Shown here one piece after another: positions 1 to 9,939 of a stretch of 64,000 nucleotides of DNA. Below the pieces are notes generated by a model. It was not told where the DNA came from, did not search any database, and was given only the letters and a program-made list of their open reading frames with translations. Origin of the DNA: an uncultured Synergistales bacterium. GTDB taxonomy: Bacteria > Synergistota > Synergistia > Synergistales > Aminobacteriaceae. Position 1 is the first letter of the stretch; each line of letters opens with the position of its first letter. A program made the position numbers and the translations under genes. The stretch lies in the NCBI GenBank assembly GCA_905233725.1, contig CAJOEM010000003.1:1-64000 (forward strand), given 5' to 3'.

Positions 1-170
1 GCACAGCACTAACTAGCTTTTTATTCTTTTCTGGTAAGACCCCAAATCTTACCGACAAATTATTCAATCTAGGCATAAATAATCGTCATGCAGGGGGAGT
101 TATCTCACTCTCTGGGTTTTGCATGGCGGTTTTTTGCATACAAATTTTTACAAGGAGAGATTCTATCTCA
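1..170 (+). other. Leader region of the surface-protein pseudogene
   Basis: No gene is seen here. A perfect 6-bp inverted repeat (GGTAAG / CTTACC, 33-53) is present but has no following T-run. Bases 92-145 can fold through the ATGCA and TGCAT arms. A good ribosome binding site (AAGGAGAG, 152-159) lies 10 bases before the ATG at 170. No known riboswitch was recognised. Confidence 0.3.
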
Positions 171-1323
171 TGAAATACAAGCGTAGTAATTTACTGAGCT
201 TTACGCTCACATTGGCTCGTTGTCGGGGATAAGTTCGACGGCGTATGCGGCGCAGACAGAAACGCTGCTGACCACGATTACGGCAGTAGGGTCAAATGCT
301 AACCCGGCGACATCTGCGAATGTAAGCTACAGCACTGAAGGCGTGGCTACCCTTACGTTCAGTGGACAGGCAGTGGCGTACAATTCTTCTGCTGGCTGGG
401 GGTGGTGGGGATATGGATGGACTGCCACCGTTAACGCTGCCGAAGGATATACCATCACGAAATGCATATTCTATGACGACCAAAATCGTACTGCCACTGA
501 CAGCGAAGCCCCATTTGTAGTGGAGACTACGGAGGAAGATAAGACCCCACAAGTAAATGGAACACCCATTTTGGCAGATCAATCTAAAGGCATAAAAAAG
601 ATTGAAGTGTACGGCTATGCCGCTTCCGAAAATAACTCCTCGTACACAATCACAATCCCCGATACTCTAACAGTTCAAAACATCGGCTGGAACGAATTAG
701 AAGACGGTATTCAGGCAAGCGGAACTCTCGCAAGCGGTAAAAAACTCGTCATCACTGCCTCATCTAATAACAGCTTCAATTTTGTGAACTCGAACGCCTC
801 CAGCGAAAAAATTCCCTACGTGTTCACGAGCCAAGATCCAGGAGACGGCAAAACTTATTCTGACGTGAAAGACAACGGCATAACTTCGTGGACGTTTGAT
901 ACACTCTCCGAAGATGCACAAACTCAGAGCGCAGGAATCGTTATTGACGATTACAGCTCCAAACCCGCAGGAACTTACACCGAAACTGTAACCTTTACGA
1001 CGAAGGTGGAGGATAATAATAATATCCTCGTCACATTTACCGTAAAACGTGTTGCAGAATCATTTGGGGATTACACAGATGGAAGTTACACTGTCGCCGC
1101 GGGTACAACTTGGCAGCAGTTTATTGACAGCGGCAACGCCCCGGATTGCTTGAGCATTTTTTACGGGAAGGTTTGTCATGATATGAACAACGGTGTGCAA
1201 GATTGTGGCGGAACAAATATTGCTAACACGGCAGATTATAAACACGTCAAATCCGATGATGCCATTATTGATGGTGCAACATACGCATGCGACGATTATC
1301 TTGGCTATAAAGCCCATGATTAA
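170..1323 (+). pseudogene. Secreted surface protein, signal peptide frameshifted
   Basis: A ribosome binding site and an ATG at 170 start a signal-peptide-like segment (MKYKRSNLLSFTLTLA) that runs into a stop at 230. The rest of the signal peptide, ending in a plausible AYA-A cleavage site, and the whole mature protein (about 360 residues) are in another frame, open from about 220 to 1323. One missing base near 210-220 explains this. The mature part is rich in Ser, Thr, Asn and Gly. It holds a beta-rich segment (about residues 140-275) ending in an 'AGTYTETVTFT' motif common in bacterial surface proteins, then a C-terminal part with several Cys. It has no cell-wall or membrane anchor; a sorting-tail remnant lies downstream. 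I do not recognise a function. The break could also be a sequencing or assembly error. Confidence 0.6.
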
Positions 1324-1391
1324 AAGAATTATATTCGAATGCTGAGAAAACCATTATATGAGCAGTAAAGCGAAAGGTCGTGAGCCTATGA

Positions 1392-1718
1392 ACCGAATTG
1401 CGTGAATCTGGTAACGAACTTTCGGTGGAATTTGACACTGAGAGCGAAGAAGTAGAGTTTAGCGGCGAACCTGCGAAAATAGCGTATGATTATGATACGG
1501 GTTTCGAGAACACAATAATGGACGTAGAAATTTCCGCCTCATAATCAGAATCCGAGAACAAGGCAACAGCAATACTTAGTCGACATAATAGAGGTTGTAC
1601 ATTCGGTTTTGGAACCTGGACATTAGCGATTTTTGCACTCTGTTTTTCGAGGAAACGCACCTGTTTGAACGATGATTATGCCTTGAGCAAAACGGAGATC
1701 GAGTTTTTGACGGCGTGA
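1392..1718 (+). pseudogene. Remnant of a Synergist-CTERM surface protein
   Basis: This frame is open from 1392 except for one in-frame TAA at 1542-1544. The first part encodes an acidic segment (ELSVEFDTESEEVEFSGEPA). After the stop comes a Ser-rich stretch, then a tail at 1587-1658: Gly-Cys, a hydrophobic run (FGFGTWTLAIFALCF) and Ser-Arg-Lys-Arg. This layout (Gly-Cys, one membrane helix, basic end) is that of the Synergist-CTERM sorting signal, and it is the best taxonomic clue in the window. About 60 further residues read past the basic end, which is abnormal for this signal. No start or ribosome binding site is seen. It is probably the 3' wreck of the gene upstream or of a neighbour. The rest of the 594-base gap (1324-1391 and 1719-1917) holds nothing recognisable. 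Confidence 0.55.
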
Positions 1719-1917
1719 CGGTCTCAGTTTATCTCGAAAACTGTTATCGTCGCAATTTCAAATTCTCAATCCGAAAATCACAATACAAGTTCGGAACGTT
1801 GAGCCTGTGAATTTTCCTGAGAAAACGCAAAGCCCCCTTTGAAAATCAGAAAATCAGAAAATCCGAAATCAAATCCTGAAATTCTCGGGGAGCTTGCAAT
1901 TTTCCAAATTCAGTTTC

Positions 1918-3207
1918 CTAACGCGTTATTGCCTCGCGAGCTTCACGTGCGTTCTGAATAATCTCTTCCTTGTCGAGTGTCGGGAAATCTCCGTTGCGAT
2001 ACAGCCATTTGCCGTTAACCATCGTTCCGCGAATATCTGCCGAACTGCCTGCGTAAACGATATATGTCGCCAAATTCTCCTCGTTCGCTCCGATGTAATG
2101 CGCCTTATCAAGATCAACTACTACCAAATCAGCTACCCAGCCTTCGCGAATCATGCCTTTGCGCGAAAATCCAAACGCTCTCGCACCTTCATACGTCGCC
2201 ATTCTCAGAACTTCAAGAGCCGAAACACAAACAGGATCTCTCGTCACTCCCTTGTGAAGCAACGCAGCAGTTCGCATCTCTTCCCAAACGTCAAGTCTGT
2301 TATTGCTCGACGCGCCATCAGTCCCTAACGCAACAGGAACATCCCGGTCAAGCCACGTCTCTAACGGCATCACACCGCTGCCAAGCTTCAAATTGCTGCA
2401 CGGACAATGTACAAGCGTAACGTTCTCTGGTTTTGCGAAAATCGTGTCAGGATTCAAATACACAGAATGTGCCAGCGTTAATTGAGAAACCGATAATAAG
2501 CCCGCTTCCTCAAGATATTTCCCAGGCGTGAGCTTTAACTTATCGTGTATGAATTTCAATTCGCCCTCAGTTTCGAGATAATGCGTGTGAATGCCCAGTC
2601 CTTTTTCGCGTGCTGCTGCAGAAATTTTACGCATGTCCGCTAACGGCACTGTGTACGGAGCGTGCGGACCTAACTGAACCGTAATCAATCCTTCGCGACC
2701 GTGATATTTTTCTGCGAGTTCAAGATTTTCCTGAATCGATTTCTCAACTTTGCCCGGCTCTCCAGACGTAATGCCTCGACACAAAGCTGCTCTGATGCCT
2801 GACTGCAAAACCGCATCAGCTACACGATCCATCGAGAAATACATGTCCGCAAAACACGTCGTACCTGAAGCCAACATCTCAAGAATCGCGCTCAAACTTC
2901 CCCAGTAAATATATTCAGGCGTCAATTTATCTTCAATCGGGAAAATCTTTTTCTGCAGCCACTCCATCAACGGAGATTCTTCGCCCAAGCCGCGCAACAA
3001 AATCATCGCTGCATGTGTGTGTGCGTTCACAAAGCCGGGTAATATTGCGAGCTTGCCATGCCCTGAGACGATCTTATCCGCACTCGGTGGAGTTTCTTTC
3101 GCGTCAAGAATTTTATCAATGCGACCTTTCGAGACCAAAACATGTCCACGTTCAGCCTCAACCCGTGAGCCATCAAGAATTAATACATCTTTGAATAACG
3201 TTGCCAT
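1918..3207 (-). CDS. mtaD: 5-methylthioadenosine/S-adenosylhomocysteine deaminase
   Basis: This is an amidohydrolase of the TrzA/AtzA-MtaD group, which deaminates S-adenosylhomocysteine or methylthioadenosine to the inosyl compounds in the cytoplasm. The 429 residues match the family length. The metal-binding HTH motif (FVNAHTHAAM, H63 and H65) is present, followed by the later ligand regions HTHYLET, HSVYL, HCPCSNLKLGSG and the catalytic-Asp motif LGTDGASSNN. The ATG follows an AGGAG site. The gene starts 3 bases after ahcY, so the two are co-transcribed. That pairing supports a role in clearing S-adenosylhomocysteine. Related deaminases act on other aminopurines, so the exact substrate is inferred. 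Confidence 0.88.
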   Translation of the reverse strand: MATLFKDVLILDGSRVEAERGHVLVSKGRIDKILDAKETPPSADKIVSGHGKLAILPGFVNAHTHAAMILLRGLGEESPLMEWLQKKIFPIEDKLTPEYIYWGSLSAILEMLASGTTCFADMYFSMDRVADAVLQSGIRAALCRGITSGEPGKVEKSIQENLELAEKYHGREGLITVQLGPHAPYTVPLADMRKISAAAREKGLGIHTHYLETEGELKFIHDKLKLTPGKYLEEAGLLSVSQLTLAHSVYLNPDTIFAKPENVTLVHCPCSNLKLGSGVMPLETWLDRDVPVALGTDGASSNNRLDVWEEMRTAALLHKGVTRDPVCVSALEVLRMATYEGARAFGFSRKGMIREGWVADLVVVDLDKAHYIGANEENLATYIVYAGSSADIRGTMVNGKWLYRNGDFPTLDKEEIIQNAREAREAITR

Positions 3208-3210
3208 AAT

Positions 3211-4473
3211 TTACTCCTGCCAACCCTTCATATATTCGATTTGTTCGTCTGTCATTGCGTCAATCTTCACAGCCAATGCAGCAAGCTTTGATTCCATAAC
3301 CGCTCTATCAATTTCCATCGGAACAGGATACAATCCCGCAGCTTTCCCCTCCATTTTGCCCGTGAAAACACTCAACGCAGCCTCAAGTTGCAGCGAGAAA
3401 CTCAAGTCCATAATCTCAATCGGGTGACCGTCCGCACACGCCAAATTCGTCAACCTGCCCTCACCCAAAAGATTTATTCTGCGTCCGTCATGCATTACAT
3501 ACGTGTCAATATTATCGCGCAATCTCTCGATCTTTACTGACAAACTTTCCAGATCAGGCTTGCTGATCTCGACATCAAAGTGTCCAGCATTTCCCAAGAT
3601 TACGCCGTTTTTCATTTTCTCGATATGTTCGCGGCGAATCACATGAATATTTCCGGTGAACGTAAGGAATATATCGCCAATTTTCGCGGCCTCGTCCATG
3701 CTCATAACTCTGAAGCCGTCCATCAATGCTTCACAGGCTTTATGCGGATCGATTTCCGTAACGACAACATGCGCGCCAAATCCCGCAGCTCTCATCGCAG
3801 CACCGCGCCCGCACCAGCCGTAACCAGCTATTACTACAGTTTTGCCAGCTACGATCATGTTCGTCGTGCGAATAAATCCGTCCCAAACTGATTGACCAGT
3901 TCCGTAACGATTATCAAACAAATATTTGCTCAATGCGTCGTTCACATCTATGACCGGAATTTTCAAAACGCCCTGATTTGACATCGCACGCAGCCTTTTC
4001 ACGCCGGAAGTTGTCTCTTCAGACGCGCCCTTCACATTCGGGATCAAATCCGCAAATTCCTGATGCAACGTTGCGACTAAATCTGCTCCGTCATCGATTA
4101 TTACGTTAGGTCTGTAATTCAAGACTTTACGCACATAATCGAAATATTCGTCAGTCGTCATGCCTCGGTGACTGTAAACGTGAACGCCATTCTTCGCGAG
4201 TGCTGCACAAACATCGTCCTGAGTCGATAACGGATTACTGCCACAAGCCGCAACTTTCGCACCGAGTTTTGTTAGCGTGATTAACAAATTCGCGGTCTTA
4301 GCTTCGAGATGCAAACACGCAGCAATTATCGCACCGCTGAACGGCTTCGTGTCTTTATATTTTTCATACAGAAATTTCATCGACGGCATATATTGCCAGG
4401 CCCAATCGATTTTCTTTTGACCATGTTCGGCGAGATTTATATCTTTTACTTCAAATTCTTCAAATTCTGACAT
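3211..4473 (-). CDS. ahcY: Adenosylhomocysteinase
   Basis: S-adenosylhomocysteine hydrolase splits the product of SAM-dependent methylation into homocysteine and adenosine, using bound NAD. The 420-residue protein has the N-terminal substrate part (GAIIAACLHLEAKTA, ACGSNPLSTQDD), the NAD-binding GYGWCGRGAAMRAAGFGA loop, and the closing segment GNAGHFDVEI. I chose the ATG at 4473, which has AGGAG nine bases upstream, over an in-frame TTG two codons earlier. It is first in a two-gene unit with mtaD and divergent from the M20 peptidase gene. No SAH or SAM riboswitch was recognised in the 118-base gap. Confidence 0.95.
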   Translation of the reverse strand: MSEFEEFEVKDINLAEHGQKKIDWAWQYMPSMKFLYEKYKDTKPFSGAIIAACLHLEAKTANLLITLTKLGAKVAACGSNPLSTQDDVCAALAKNGVHVYSHRGMTTDEYFDYVRKVLNYRPNVIIDDGADLVATLHQEFADLIPNVKGASEETTSGVKRLRAMSNQGVLKIPVIDVNDALSKYLFDNRYGTGQSVWDGFIRTTNMIVAGKTVVIAGYGWCGRGAAMRAAGFGAHVVVTEIDPHKACEALMDGFRVMSMDEAAKIGDIFLTFTGNIHVIRREHIEKMKNGVILGNAGHFDVEISKPDLESLSVKIERLRDNIDTYVMHDGRRINLLGEGRLTNLACADGHPIEIMDLSFSLQLEAALSVFTGKMEGKAAGLYPVPMEIDRAVMESKLAALAVKIDAMTDEQIEYMKGWQE

Positions 4474-4591
4474 AAACAAATACTCCTGATTCTAAAATAA
4501 ATTCAGTGTTCGCTAATAGTATAACAAAATGTGGTGTAAAATCTGTTCGTGTGAAAAAAATATTTTTGTATTTTTGAAGGGAAAGATAATT

Positions 4592-5809
4592 TTGCAGGAA
4601 AAAATTCTTAACAAACTAGACGAACTCGAAAATGACATGATCAAATCTCTGTGCGAAATTTGCAGGATTCCGGCTGTTTCTCCGCACAATAACGGCACCG
4701 GTGAAGAAGCAAAAGCTCACGAAATCGAGAAAATTATTAAAAACTTTGGTCTCGGTTCTGTCGAATGGCAACTTGTACCTGATTCAGAATCTCAAACTGG
4801 AAATCGTCCGTCAATATTCCTGAATTACCCGGGAAAAATTTCGCGCAGATTATGTTTCTTGACGCATATTGACATCGTGCCTGAAGGCGATAAATCTGCT
4901 TGGAGCATTGACCCGTTCAAGCCGGTTGTGAAAGGCACGAGAATTTACGGGCGCGGAGTTTCTGACAACGGCATGAGTTTAATCGCGTCGATATTCGCAC
5001 TCAAAGCTATTCATGATTTACAAATCACTCCGGAATTTACGGTCAATCTCGGATTCGTCGCAGATGAAGAAATGGGAAGCAAATTCGGAATTATCCCGTT
5101 AATTGAGCGCGGATTATTCAAACCTGATGATCTAATCGTAGTCCCTGATTCCGGAAATGATGCCGGGGATTTTATCGAAATAGCTGAAAAATCTGACTTG
5201 AAAATGCAATTCACAGTTCTTGGGAAACAAGTTCACGCCGCATTGCCTCACACAGGTATCAACGCCTGCAGAGTCGCTAACATGCTGGCTTACGAAATCG
5301 ACGAAGCTTTGCACGAGAAATTCACGCAGACAAATCCGATTTTCAGCCCGGAATTTTCTACGTTCGAACCAACACGCAGATTCCAGAACGTTCCCAACAC
5401 TAACACAGTCCCAGGACGCGAGAGATTCGAATTTGATTGCAGAATTTTGCCGGAAGTCTCGCTCGATGAAGTGATAGCTCTTGTGAAAAAAATCTGCTCT
5501 GACATCGAGAAACGTACTCACGCGAAAATCGAACTGGAAATTTCACGCGGAGATTCAGCTCCGGTTACCAGTCCTGACTCAGACGTTGCGAAATTACTAA
5601 TTAAATCTATCAAGCAAGTTCTCGGCATAAATCCCGTAACTGGCGGAATTGGCGGCGGAACTTTTGCGGCATATTTCAGGCGCAGGAATATTCCGGCTGT
5701 AGTTTGGTCGCAAGAATGTGACGGCGTGGCTCATCAACCAGACGAATTCACCGAAATCAAGTATCTCGTGAACAACGCGAAAGTTTTTGCACTCATGATG
5801 CTGGGATAA
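4592..5809 (+). CDS. M20 family metallopeptidase
   Basis: This is a cytoplasmic di-zinc (or manganese) peptidase/deacylase of the ArgE/DapE/PepV group. Metal-ligand regions are visible in order: FLTHIDIVPEGD (His), YGRGVSDNGMS (bridging Asp), ADEEMGSKFG (Glu pair), VVPDSGND and, near the end, DGVAHQPDEF (His). The lid/dimerisation insert contains KQVHAALPHTGINAC. At 405 residues it is close to DapE/ArgE length and shorter than PepV. The start is taken as the TTG at 4592, nine bases after GAAGGGA. The gene meets the rel gene tail to tail with no base between the two stops. The substrate (a dipeptide or an N-acyl amino acid) cannot be told from sequence. Confidence 0.8.
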   Translation: MQEKILNKLDELENDMIKSLCEICRIPAVSPHNNGTGEEAKAHEIEKIIKNFGLGSVEWQLVPDSESQTGNRPSIFLNYPGKISRRLCFLTHIDIVPEGDKSAWSIDPFKPVVKGTRIYGRGVSDNGMSLIASIFALKAIHDLQITPEFTVNLGFVADEEMGSKFGIIPLIERGLFKPDDLIVVPDSGNDAGDFIEIAEKSDLKMQFTVLGKQVHAALPHTGINACRVANMLAYEIDEALHEKFTQTNPIFSPEFSTFEPTRRFQNVPNTNTVPGRERFEFDCRILPEVSLDEVIALVKKICSDIEKRTHAKIELEISRGDSAPVTSPDSDVAKLLIKSIKQVLGINPVTGGIGGGTFAAYFRRRNIPAVVWSQECDGVAHQPDEFTEIKYLVNNAKVFALMMLG

Positions 5810-8182
5810 TTACGCTCTCGTTACTTCGATAATTCCGCGGACCTCGTTCAATTTTGCCATGATCGAGTACAGGTGTTCGAGATTTCGCACTCGCAACTCG
5901 ATTTTCATGCGCATAAGACTATTTCCGACCATCGAAGCTTTGATCCCCAGAATGCTGCCTCCTTCGAGACTTAGTGCGCGCGTCGAATCTGGCAGCAAAT
6001 CTTCACGCTCAACACCTTCAGCTTTCAATCGTGCCGTGTATAATTTTGCGGATTTCTTGTCGTCGAGCCTGTCGTCATTTGCCCAGGATACTTCGATGCT
6101 GCGACCGGCTTTTTTCGCCTGCATACTCTTGCAATCTGCTCTGTGAACTGTCAAACCGCGGCGTGTTGACGAATAGCCGATTATCTCATCACCCGGAACT
6201 GGACAGCAACAACTGGCTAACGTAACGCTGACTCCGCCTTCACCCTCGACAAGAATATCAGACTTGGGACTTTTGCGAACTTTCGGAGGTTCGACTTCGA
6301 GTGCATGTACGTGACTATCCTGAGAAGCCTTGTGCAAATATTCCAGCGATAATTTCTGAGCAGCAACTCCCGCTCCAATCGTTCCAGAGCCTACGGAGAT
6401 TAATATTTCTTCGATATTATTAAAACTTTCACGTGTAACATCAAGACCACGCTTGCGCAATTCACGCTCGATTAATTTCCAGCCACGCTCGATTTTCTCT
6501 TCACGCGCGACTTTCTCAGCCTGCTTGAAATAATTACGGATTTTGCTGCGAGTTTTCCCGGATGAAACAATCTTCAGCCAGTCTTTCGACGGTGAGCCAT
6601 TCGGAGAAGTCAGGATTTTCACAATATCTCCGCTGTGTAATTGCGTATTCAACGGAACAATTCTGCCGTTAATCATCGCGCCGACACAATGATTGCCGAT
6701 TTCCGTGTGAACCGAGTACGCGAAATCAAGAGTCGTAGCTCCGTTCGGTAAAATCAGCGGCTTGCCATCGGGTGTAAAAACATAAACTTCGGACGTAAGC
6801 AAAATATCGCTCTTCAGAACTTCCATGAACTCTTGCGAATTTCCGTCCTGACCAGCTTCGAGAGCCTGCCTGATCCACATTAATTTCGCGTTCAATCCGT
6901 TGATCAGCTTTTTATTTCCGCCGGATTTGTAGACCCAGTGAGCAGCAATTCCGTATTCGGCTAAATTATTCATCTCGTGCGTGCGAATCTGGACTTCTAA
7001 CGGAACTCCGAACGCCATCACAGTCGTGTGCAAAGACTGGTACATGTTGCTCTTGGGATTCGCTATATAATCATCGAACTGACCCGGGACAGGAATCCAG
7101 ATTGCGTGAACAACTCCCAAGACTGCGTAACACGTCGATACATCCGAAACCAAGACTCGCACCGCCAGAATATCATACAGCTCATCAAACGATAATTTCT
7201 TGCGCTGCATCTTCTCATAAATGCTATAAATATGCTTGGCTCTGCCTTTGATCCTGCACGCTATATGATCCTTCTGAAGCTTTTCCTCGAGAATTTCGCT
7301 TGCCTTCTTGATAACTTCTTCCATTTTGGGCAATTTTCGGCGCACTCTCAGCGTGATTTCCTCGTACAAATCCGGCTGCAAATACTTGAACGACAAATCC
7401 TCGAGTTCACGCTTAATCTGGTAAATTCCCAACCTGTGAGCTAGCGGCGCGTAAATTTCCATCGTTTCACGCGCAATTCTCTCACGCTTATCCGGACGCA
7501 TTACTCCGAGTGTTCGCATATTATGCAATCTGTCCGCAAGCTTGATTAGCACAACACGAATGTCCCGAGCCATTACGATAAACATTCGGCGCAGATTCTC
7601 TCCGGTCAAATCCTCACGCGACATGAATTTCTTCACATCTTCACCAGCAAGTTTCGTAACGCCTCCGACAAGCGTCTCGACATCTTCACCGAACAATTCG
7701 CGCAACTCTTCGCCCGTAACAGTCGTGTCCTCAAGCGTATCATGCAGCAACGCAGCCTCGAGTGTCGCAATATCAAGGCGCATTCCTGCCAATATCAACG
7801 CCGCACTCAGCGTGTGAATAATATACGGGTCACCGGATTTTCGCATTTGATCTTTATGAGCAATCGCCGCAAAAACAAAAGCCTCGCCTAATTTTCGCAT
7901 TTGTTCCGGGACTAATGCAAACGACGCTTTCGCCCACAATTCCTGCCACAGACTCCGAACCGCTTCAGTCTGGGATTTCACCGGGATCTTCGTGAAAAAA
8001 TCATCTCGCAACGCCATCATTTCGCGAATGAAATCCGACGCACTGTCATCAAGCGATGGAACACTGCTCATTATCGACAAGAACGATGCCTGTTCAGATT
8101 GCAAGCCTGATTGATTTTGCGATTCTAATTGCGATTTAGCTTTTTCTGCTTTCCCTGTTTTTTCTGCTTTTTCTTTTATCAC
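5810..8182 (-). CDS. rel: Bifunctional (p)ppGpp synthetase/hydrolase, RelA/SpoT family
   Basis: This protein makes and degrades the stringent-response alarmone (p)ppGpp. It is 790 residues in family order: a Lys/Glu-rich N-terminal extension (1-45) not typical of the family; an HD hydrolase domain with intact metal ligands (H123, H147-D148, LLHDTLEDT); a synthetase domain (GRAKHIYSIYEKM, NMYQSLHTTV); a TGS domain (VYVFTPDGKPLILPNGATT); a zinc-finger-like segment (SCCCPVPGDEIIGY); and a C-terminal ACT domain. The intact HD motif and the basic RKK before FDELYD point to a bifunctional enzyme. The start is a GTG 9 bases after the recJ stop. It is the last gene of the series from the flavodoxin gene and hisZ down to here. 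Confidence 0.93.
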   Translation of the reverse strand: MIKEKAEKTGKAEKAKSQLESQNQSGLQSEQASFLSIMSSVPSLDDSASDFIREMMALRDDFFTKIPVKSQTEAVRSLWQELWAKASFALVPEQMRKLGEAFVFAAIAHKDQMRKSGDPYIIHTLSAALILAGMRLDIATLEAALLHDTLEDTTVTGEELRELFGEDVETLVGGVTKLAGEDVKKFMSREDLTGENLRRMFIVMARDIRVVLIKLADRLHNMRTLGVMRPDKRERIARETMEIYAPLAHRLGIYQIKRELEDLSFKYLQPDLYEEITLRVRRKLPKMEEVIKKASEILEEKLQKDHIACRIKGRAKHIYSIYEKMQRKKLSFDELYDILAVRVLVSDVSTCYAVLGVVHAIWIPVPGQFDDYIANPKSNMYQSLHTTVMAFGVPLEVQIRTHEMNNLAEYGIAAHWVYKSGGNKKLINGLNAKLMWIRQALEAGQDGNSQEFMEVLKSDILLTSEVYVFTPDGKPLILPNGATTLDFAYSVHTEIGNHCVGAMINGRIVPLNTQLHSGDIVKILTSPNGSPSKDWLKIVSSGKTRSKIRNYFKQAEKVAREEKIERGWKLIERELRKRGLDVTRESFNNIEEILISVGSGTIGAGVAAQKLSLEYLHKASQDSHVHALEVEPPKVRKSPKSDILVEGEGGVSVTLASCCCPVPGDEIIGYSSTRRGLTVHRADCKSMQAKKAGRSIEVSWANDDRLDDKKSAKLYTARLKAEGVEREDLLPDSTRALSLEGGSILGIKASMVGNSLMRMKIELRVRNLEHLYSIMAKLNEVRGIIEVTRA

Positions 8183-8193
8183 ATTTCACCATC

Positions 8194-9885
8194 TCACTCC
8201 GTAACTGCGTAATCTAATATAAATTGCAACTGCTCCTCGTTATGCCAGTAATCCAATCTTGGGTGATAGACCCAGCCTTTTACTTTGCCTATCTCGCGCA
8301 CAACATCAGGAACAGGAATGCCAAACGCTAACAATCTAGAATTATTCATGCGTATGAAACTATGCTTGTTATCTTTACCCAGCGGATTTATCTCCGAGAC
8401 GCTAATCGTATTTTCCGTGTAAAATTTCGGCGACGGGTTATTATTTCCGAACGGTCCCAGATCCGAAATTGATTTCCAGTCCGAGATAGAAATCTTCGAC
8501 GGGATAATATTTATCACGGGCGTTAATTCTCCGGGAGTAATTTTTATCTCATTCAGCAAATTCTCAAGTTCGCGACTGACTTCGAGCCAGTTCTCGTACA
8601 AAACCGAAAAGCCTGCCGCGTATTTATGACCGCCCCACGCATCGAGCTTTTCTGCAATACTTCCCAAGATTCCAACAGCATTGCCACCCTCAGGAACTCT
8701 CAGCGTGCCACGAACAGCTTTTTTCCCAACCGGCGCAGCCAAGACAATCGGCACTCGATACTGCGCACAAATTCTGCTCGCAACTCCGCTCAGAACTCCG
8801 ATTGGCCATGCCTCGTTAAATAATACTTTGCGATTAATCTGACCGCTTGCAATTCCGTTCTCGATTTCACGCGTGATATTTTCGGTCAGAGACTGTCGCC
8901 TGCGATTCGTTCTCATCAAGTCATTCACGCACGAGTAAACCGCGTCATTATTGCCAACTCCCAACAGCGCACGAACTGCAATATCTGCCGTAGAAATTCT
9001 CCCGGGAGCGTTTATACACGGGATCACTCGCATCGACAAATGTTCTTCCGTAAGCTGCCTGCGATTAATCCCCAGACAATCCAGCAACGCACCGAGTCCG
9101 CGCCTGGGATTATGCCGCATCAAATCCATTCCGTAACGCACGAGTGAGCGATTCAGGCTATGCAGCGGCATACAGTCAGCAATCGTCGCCAACGCTACCA
9201 AATCTACAGCGTATTTCAGCCAGTCACGCGAGACGATTTTCTCTTTCCATGCCCAGCACCATAACACAGCCGTCGCACAAATCTTTTGCGAATAATTATC
9301 TTCGTCATTAGCGAATTTCACCGTACACGGATTCACAATCGCCGGAATCGTGATCTCAGCCGAAACCGAATGATGATCAAAAACGAATATATCTATGCCG
9401 CGCGCGCGCAATTTCTCAAGCATTTCCGAGTCATTCGTGCCGCAATCTACGACAACAAGCGTATTGCAACCAGATACAGCCACACGCTCAAGAATTTCAG
9501 CGTTCAATCCGTAACCGTGAGCATCTCGCCTCGGGATAAAATATCGCACCTGAGCAGCCTTGTTCCTGAAGATTTCCATTGCAAGAACCGTCGAGCAAAC
9601 TCCATCCGTGTCATAATCGCCATAGACAAGCACATTTCCAAACGAACTTTTCGAACGCCACAATTCACGCGCAGCAGCACTAGACGCGCCGAGATTCATA
9701 TTCTCCATCTGAGCCAGAAAATCCGGTCTGAGCCAATCCCTGAGCGAATCTATATTCTCATTTCCCTTGAGCATCTCCAAGACACTCGCCGTCAATTCCG
9801 AACACGATAGCTCTTGTGCAAGATTCTTCGCCGAATCACCGGGCTGGTAAATTTTCAAATCCGAGATTAAACAAGTCGGTAACAT
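8194..9885 (-). CDS. recJ: Single-stranded-DNA-specific exonuclease RecJ
   Basis: RecJ is a 5'-3' exonuclease on single-stranded DNA in recombination and mismatch repair. The 563-residue protein has the DHH phosphoesterase motifs: VYGDYDTDGVCS (motif I, about residue 88), VVVDCGTND (motif II) and FVFDHHSV (motif III, the DHH). The DHHA1 domain ends in GGHKYAAGFSV, and an OB-like C-terminus follows. Length matches the family. It lies between tadA and rel on the same strand (54 and 8 bases apart), consistent with one transcript. It stands near two helicase-nuclease genes and recN in this window. Confidence 0.93.
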   Translation of the reverse strand: MLPTCLISDLKIYQPGDSAKNLAQELSCSELTASVLEMLKGNENIDSLRDWLRPDFLAQMENMNLGASSAAARELWRSKSSFGNVLVYGDYDTDGVCSTVLAMEIFRNKAAQVRYFIPRRDAHGYGLNAEILERVAVSGCNTLVVVDCGTNDSEMLEKLRARGIDIFVFDHHSVSAEITIPAIVNPCTVKFANDEDNYSQKICATAVLWCWAWKEKIVSRDWLKYAVDLVALATIADCMPLHSLNRSLVRYGMDLMRHNPRRGLGALLDCLGINRRQLTEEHLSMRVIPCINAPGRISTADIAVRALLGVGNNDAVYSCVNDLMRTNRRRQSLTENITREIENGIASGQINRKVLFNEAWPIGVLSGVASRICAQYRVPIVLAAPVGKKAVRGTLRVPEGGNAVGILGSIAEKLDAWGGHKYAAGFSVLYENWLEVSRELENLLNEIKITPGELTPVINIIPSKISISDWKSISDLGPFGNNNPSPKFYTENTISVSEINPLGKDNKHSFIRMNNSRLLAFGIPVPDVVREIGKVKGWVYHPRLDYWHNEEQLQFILDYAVTE

Positions 9886-9939
9886 AGCAATAATCTCAAT
9901 TCAAGTTCATATTTACAAAGCATTTTCACAAATTCCCCT

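Noticed and set aside
4474..4591. SAH or SAM riboswitch before ahcY
   Set aside because: No conserved core or stable multi-stem fold is visible in 118 bases.
9286..9810. Long plus-strand open frame (174 codons) inside recJ
   Set aside because: It is antisense to a well-conserved gene, has a basic low-complexity translation and no ribosome site. Similar shadows occur opposite many genes here.
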